A stretch of 64,000 nucleotides of DNA from Gemmatales bacterium (GTDB taxonomy: Bacteria; Planctomycetota; Planctomycetia; Gemmatales; Gemmataceae), in contig BPJP01000001.1 of the NCBI GenBank assembly GCA_026004675.1, positions 620,001-684,000 of the forward strand, written 5' to 3'. Below, piece after piece: positions 60,248-64,000 of this stretch. Numbering within the stretch: the first letter of the stretch is position 1; each line of letters begins with the position of its first letter. The position numbers and the translations under genes were made by a program. The notes under the pieces were generated by a model. It was given only the letters and a program-made list of their open reading frames with translations, was not told the origin of the DNA and searched no databases.

Positions 60248-60249
60248 TT

Positions 60250-63200
60250 TCAAACTCCTTTCCTTGATGCCTCAAGTATTTGCTTGGCGCTGATCACGAC
60301 GCTTCCCTTCGCCTTGGCCAAGAGCGCACCGAACGGGTCTTGGATGCGGACCAAGCGCGGCTTTGGGGTAGCACAGTCGTAAACGACGTAAAGCCAATAC
60401 TGCTCGCGAAGGTTGCAGGCCTTGGCCCATTCGTTGGCCGAGATTTCGATTTCGCCGGTGCCGGCCCGGCCTTTCACCTCGATGCAACGTTTTTCGTTGG
60501 GCCGGATCGACCACAGGTCGAAGCCGGGATTGTCGGGCAGGCCGGCCGCACGGGCCAACTCGGGCGTGTGGACGTCCTTGACGATGGCCCCCTCGGATTC
60601 CTCGAAGGCCCAGGCTAGCGCCATCGCCACCTCGTCGGTCTTGGCCTCGTACTGCTCTCGATCCACCGGATCGCTCGATGGGACCACCAAGGCCGTGGCG
60701 ATGAACTCGACGGCCCGAGGGCGGATCAGTTCGGGCTCGCGGCGCAAGACGGCAAGCGCCTGGTGCCGGCGCTGGGCCAATTGCCGTTGCTGCTCCTTGA
60801 CGCGGGCCAATTCCTTCTGGGCGGCTGCGCTGCCGGCGCGGGCCTTTTCGGCCTGCTTCGCCCGGGCCGCAGCCAGCTCGGCTTCCTGGTAGTCGAACCC
60901 CCGCGCGACAAAGCCCTCCCGCTCGGCCAACGTCGATACAAGCGCCTGGCGACGCTGGACCGCCATCTCGCGAGCAACACGTTCGACGAGGAACGCACGG
61001 GCCTCTTCCCGCATCTCGTGGGCCCGGACGGCCAAACGCTGGGCGCCGGCCGGTAGACCACGCCCGCCCTTGAGCAGCAGCAGATGCTCGACCGGGCAGA
61101 CGATGATCTGCGCGCCCTCGAACTGTTTCACGCCAACCAGACGGCTTATCGAGAATCTCTTCCTGGGCCAGGTCGGCAAGCTCCGGGTCCGCCTCCCGCA
61201 CCACGGACACCTAGCGCGAGATGGAACAGGTAGGGCTTCTCCGATGTCGGGATCGACGAACACCGCTCCGCGGCGGGCCTGGTCGCCGAGCCGTTCAGTT
61301 GACCATCGCGCGGAAGGCCTCGAACACCGGTTCGCCGGGATGAATCCAAATCGCCGGACGTCGTGATCCGTGGGCCGCACGAAGGAGAGGCAGGCCCGCT
61401 GCTTTCGCCGGAGTACGTCTCCAAGAACCTGCAGGAGCGGATCGACGCCCACTAGCCCCTCGTGGACCGCAGGGAGAAACAGCCGGCCCGGATCGCCCGC
61501 GATCTCGACGCCCACCAGCGGGGCGGCGCTTTCGACGTATTGGCGAACGTAGCCGGGCAGGAGTCGCTGGTACATCTCCCGGTCCAGGTCCTGGCGCAAG
61601 CGTGGCAGTGCCTTTGCCACCTCGCCCCCGGTCCCGTACAAAACCCGCTCGCGTTCCAAGAGGGCTTCAACCTGCTCTCTGGTCAAACGGCCTTCCAGTT
61701 CGCGGGTCGCCTCGTCGGTGCGTTCCTCCGCAACGGCCATCTCCATGTACTGCTTGATGGACACCCCCTCAAAGAGCCGGCCGATCACGTCGAAGACCTT
61801 GTCGGACCCAAGCTCCTTGCGGATGTCATCCAGCTTTCTGAGCAGCGTTTCCAGCACGCGGCCTTCTCGTGTGTTCGAGGCGACAAGGTTCAAGATGACC
61901 ACCGGGTCGTGCTTCTGGCCGTACCGGTGGATGCGCCCCATGCGCTGCTCCAGTCGCGCGGGGTTCCACGGGATGTCGTAGTTGATCATGATCCAGCAGA
62001 ACTGGAGGTTGATGCCTTCGCCCGCGGCGTCGGTGCAGACGAGGAACCGGGCGCCGCCCTCGTCCGCCGGCTTGCGGAACCGCTCGACCTCGTGCCTCGC
62101 GTTCGGTGTAGTACATGCCCCCGTGGATTTGCGCGACCTGCCCCGTGTAGCCCATGCCCTTCCAAGCCGTCGCACCAGGAACTCAAGCGTGTCGCGGTGC
62201 TCGGTGAAGATGATCAGCTTCTCTTCCTGTCCGAACTTGGGGTCGACCAGCACTTCCCGCAGGCGCTCGAACTTCGACTCGGTGCCGGCATCGTAGACAC
62301 TGCTTGGCCAGGTCGCGAAGCTGCCGGACCTGCTCGCAGCTCCTCTTGCAGGTCCACCAAGCGACGCCGCCACGACGCCCTCCAGCAGCTTTTCCTCGGC
62401 GACCTCGTTCCCCTCGCGCCCGTCCTCGGGCGGTTTCCTCGTCGGCCGTCTCGCTCTCGAAGACGTCGTCTTCCTCCCGCATGCGGCGCTCGCATCGTGA
62501 TGAGCTGCTCGATGGTCAGCCGGCCGTCCTGGATTTGTGCGATCAGGTCGCGGAGCTTTTCGATCCGCCGCTCAAAGGACCGCATCAGCGCGTAGGTCGA
62601 ACTGGCCAGGCGCCGCTGAAAGACGCTCATCGCCAACCGGGCGGCTGTGCGGTTCAGCATCTTCGCCTTGTTGTAGACGTGGCGCAAGGTATTCCGTCGT
62701 CTCGTCGTAGAGGGTCTGCTCGCTCACCGGCCCCTGGCTCTAGCTCGTAGCCGAGCGTATCGGCGACTGCCGCTTTCGGGTACAGTGGGCCGCCCGTCGA
62801 GGTACACCATCTCCTCCTTGGTCCGGCGGATGAAGTGCAGCTTGCCGGCGCTCACTGCGGGTAGTCCTGAAACGCCTCGTAGGTGGACAACACCTCCGGC
62901 TCCAGGAGCCTCCAGAGGGCATAGAACGGATAGTCCTTGCCCATGTGCGGCGTGGCGGTCAAAAGGAGCAGCAAATGGTGGGCGCTCCACGGCAAGGCAC
63001 CACGGCGTCCTCCCGGCCTTTCGACGCCCGCCAGGAGCCTCGGCCACGCTGGTAGCGGTCCGTCTTCGCGATGCGGAGAGGTCCGGGCCTCGCTGCCTGG
63101 CCGACAGCTTGTGGGCCTCGTCGAACACCAGCGAGGTCGTAGGGCGCCACGCCGGGTTCCTTCAGCCGAGCGAACACCCGCGGGCTGGCCAGCGTGTCGA

Positions 63201-63886
63201 TGCTGATGATCACGCGGTCGCTGCCGTCGCCGATACGAACGGGTTGGCGTTCCGCGCGTCGCCTGCCGGCGACTAACGCGGAACGGAAGGCTGAAGAGCT
63301 TGCGGAGTTCCCGCTTCCAGTTGCCGACCAGCCCGGCAGGTGCCACGATCAACACGCGCTTCAGCAGTCGCCGCGACAACATTTCCCGGACGTAGAGGCC
63401 CGTCATGATGGTCTTGCCGGCGCCGGCATCATCAGCCAACAAGAAGCGAAGCCGTTCCTGCTTGAGCATGTGGTCGTACACGGCAATTCGCTGATGCGGC
63501 AGCGGATCGATCTGGGAAATCTCAGTGGCGAAAGCAGGATTCGCCAAGTGGCCAAATGAGAGGCGCTCGCCTTCGGCGATGGCCCGGACCGCCGCCGGGT
63601 CCGAAGTGAAATCCAAAGTGGGCGGACTCGGCTGGGAATCGTCGGGGTGGATTTCCTCCGCTCCCCCGGAACTCAGTCGTTCGAGCTGGGCCCACGCAAG
63701 CTGCGAAGGCCGTGCCTGCCGGTTCTCCCAGCGGTTGACGGTCGCGAACGAGACGCCCAGTCGGTCCGCGAGCTGGGTCTGTGTCAGACCGAGGCGACCG
63801 CGCAGGCGCTTAATTCGCTCGGGAAAATCATGCGGTAGGGAATCCAGCTCGGGCACCTGAATGATCCTCCGGGAGCACCAAAACAC
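60250..63886 (-). pseudogene. HTH-SNF2 helicase-DUF3883 protein, broken by many frame shifts
   Basis: Pieces in different frames give one large protein. The 5' part has an XRE-type HTH (LGLTQTQLADRLGVSFATVN) and helicase motif I (LLADDAGAGKTIMTGLYV). Then come VFDEAHKLSARQ, LLLLTATPHMGKD, LIIFTEHRDTLEFLVRR and INYDIPWNPARLEQRMGRI, the order of a HepA/RapA-like SNF2 helicase. A C-terminal DUF3883-type domain reads FDLWSIRPNEKRCIEVKGRA. About nine frame changes lie between 61.1 and 63.3 kb, whereas both ends are clean. GC content looks clearly higher than in neighbours. Either the locus is decaying or this GC-rich stretch has poor sequence. It would be the first gene of the operon. Confidence 0.75.
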
Positions 63887-63934
63887 CGACGAACACCTTG
63901 ATTTCTCCTCCTGAGCACCGTATCAATAAAATAG

Positions 63935-64000
63935 TGGAGGCGCCGGGATTCCAACCCGGATGGCCCGATTAGAAGTCGGGTGTTCTACGCCATTGAACTA
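63935..64000 (-). tRNA. tRNA-Arg (anticodon UCU), 5' end cut by the window edge
   Basis: Read on the minus strand, the sequence gives a D arm (GTTCAATGGCGTAGAAC), an anticodon arm CCCGA/TCGGG with loop CTTCTAA (anticodon TCT at 63971-63973), a T arm and the 3' acceptor strand CGCCTCC with discriminator A at 63935. The first seven bases (5' acceptor strand) lie outside. The helicase gene starts 49 bases to the left, so this tRNA may mark the element's other side. Confidence 0.92.

Larger units (their letters stand above)
42560..63934. mobile_element. Integrated element with defence cargo, right end unresolved
   Basis: The left end is at tRNA-Ser(CGA), where the integrase gene meets the tRNA. 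Next inside are a primase/helicase, two HTH proteins and the defence operon. No second copy of the tRNA-Ser 3' end was found by eye up to the window edge, so the right limit given here is only where the tRNA-Arg starts. The defence operon could also be older island DNA rather than cargo of the same element. Confidence 0.45.

Noticed and set aside
1..64000. CRISPR array
   Set aside because: No regularly spaced direct repeats with unique spacers were seen; the repeats present are dispersed hairpins or 9-base tandems.

Overview
The window looks like a planctomycete chromosome, most likely from the Gemmata group. This rests on recognised families rather than a phylogeny: a DUF1559 prepilin-like protein, a DUF1570-type secreted protein, secreted HEAT and TPR proteins, a PHP/DUF3604-like secreted protein, an imuA-imuB-dnaE2 cassette and TIM-barrel isomerases. 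Genes lie on both strands with short gaps, and Shine-Dalgarno sites (GGAG, GGGAG, AAGGAG) are readable in front of many starts.

Layout. 1-42 kb is core chromosome: the end of a tungstate-binding protein (tupA), a long Tex protein with an inserted segment, TIM-barrel isomerases with an FmdB zinc ribbon and a frameshifted rhomboid protease, an RtcB RNA ligase-archease pair, an SDR, the mutagenesis operon imuA-imuB-dnaE2 behind a palindrome that overlaps its promoter, a membrane protein, a serine hydrolase, a PQQ-propeller protein, a zinc dehydrogenase-cupin pair, and a collagen-like secreted protein. Next come an adenylating enzyme, an aldehyde/acyl-CoA reductase and a Tm-1-like protein, then a truncated restriction-endonuclease-like gene, HEAT, TPR and helicase-associated proteins. 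A TlpA-like thioredoxin at 37.05-37.57 kb has an in-frame UGA exactly at the first cysteine of its CxxC motif, with a hairpin just downstream: a selenoprotein candidate. A DUF1559 gene, a small lipoprotein, a MoaD-like protein and a large secreted PHP-domain protein close this part.

From 42.5 kb an integrated element begins at a tRNA-Ser(CGA) gene. It has a tyrosine recombinase whose 3' end is antisense to the tRNA, a primase/helicase, and two small HTH proteins. It is followed by a long minus-strand block that reads as a defence operon: an HTH-SNF2 helicase-DUF3883 protein (badly broken by indels), a trypsin-like protease, a DUF1156 DNA methyltransferase, a Rad50/OLD-like ATPase with a TOPRIM-like partner, a DUF499 ATPase, and an AAA+ protein that looks like a sigma-54 activator but lacks the GAFTGA loop. 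The genes overlap or nearly touch, so they are probably co-translated. A tRNA-Arg(UCU) is cut by the right edge. I could not find the right attachment site.

Several genes carry single-base frame disruptions at homopolymers (rhomboid, start of the PHP-domain protein, helicase). Either sequence quality is imperfect in places or these genes are decaying. The thioredoxin UGA is different, because it is a substitution in an otherwise clean frame.
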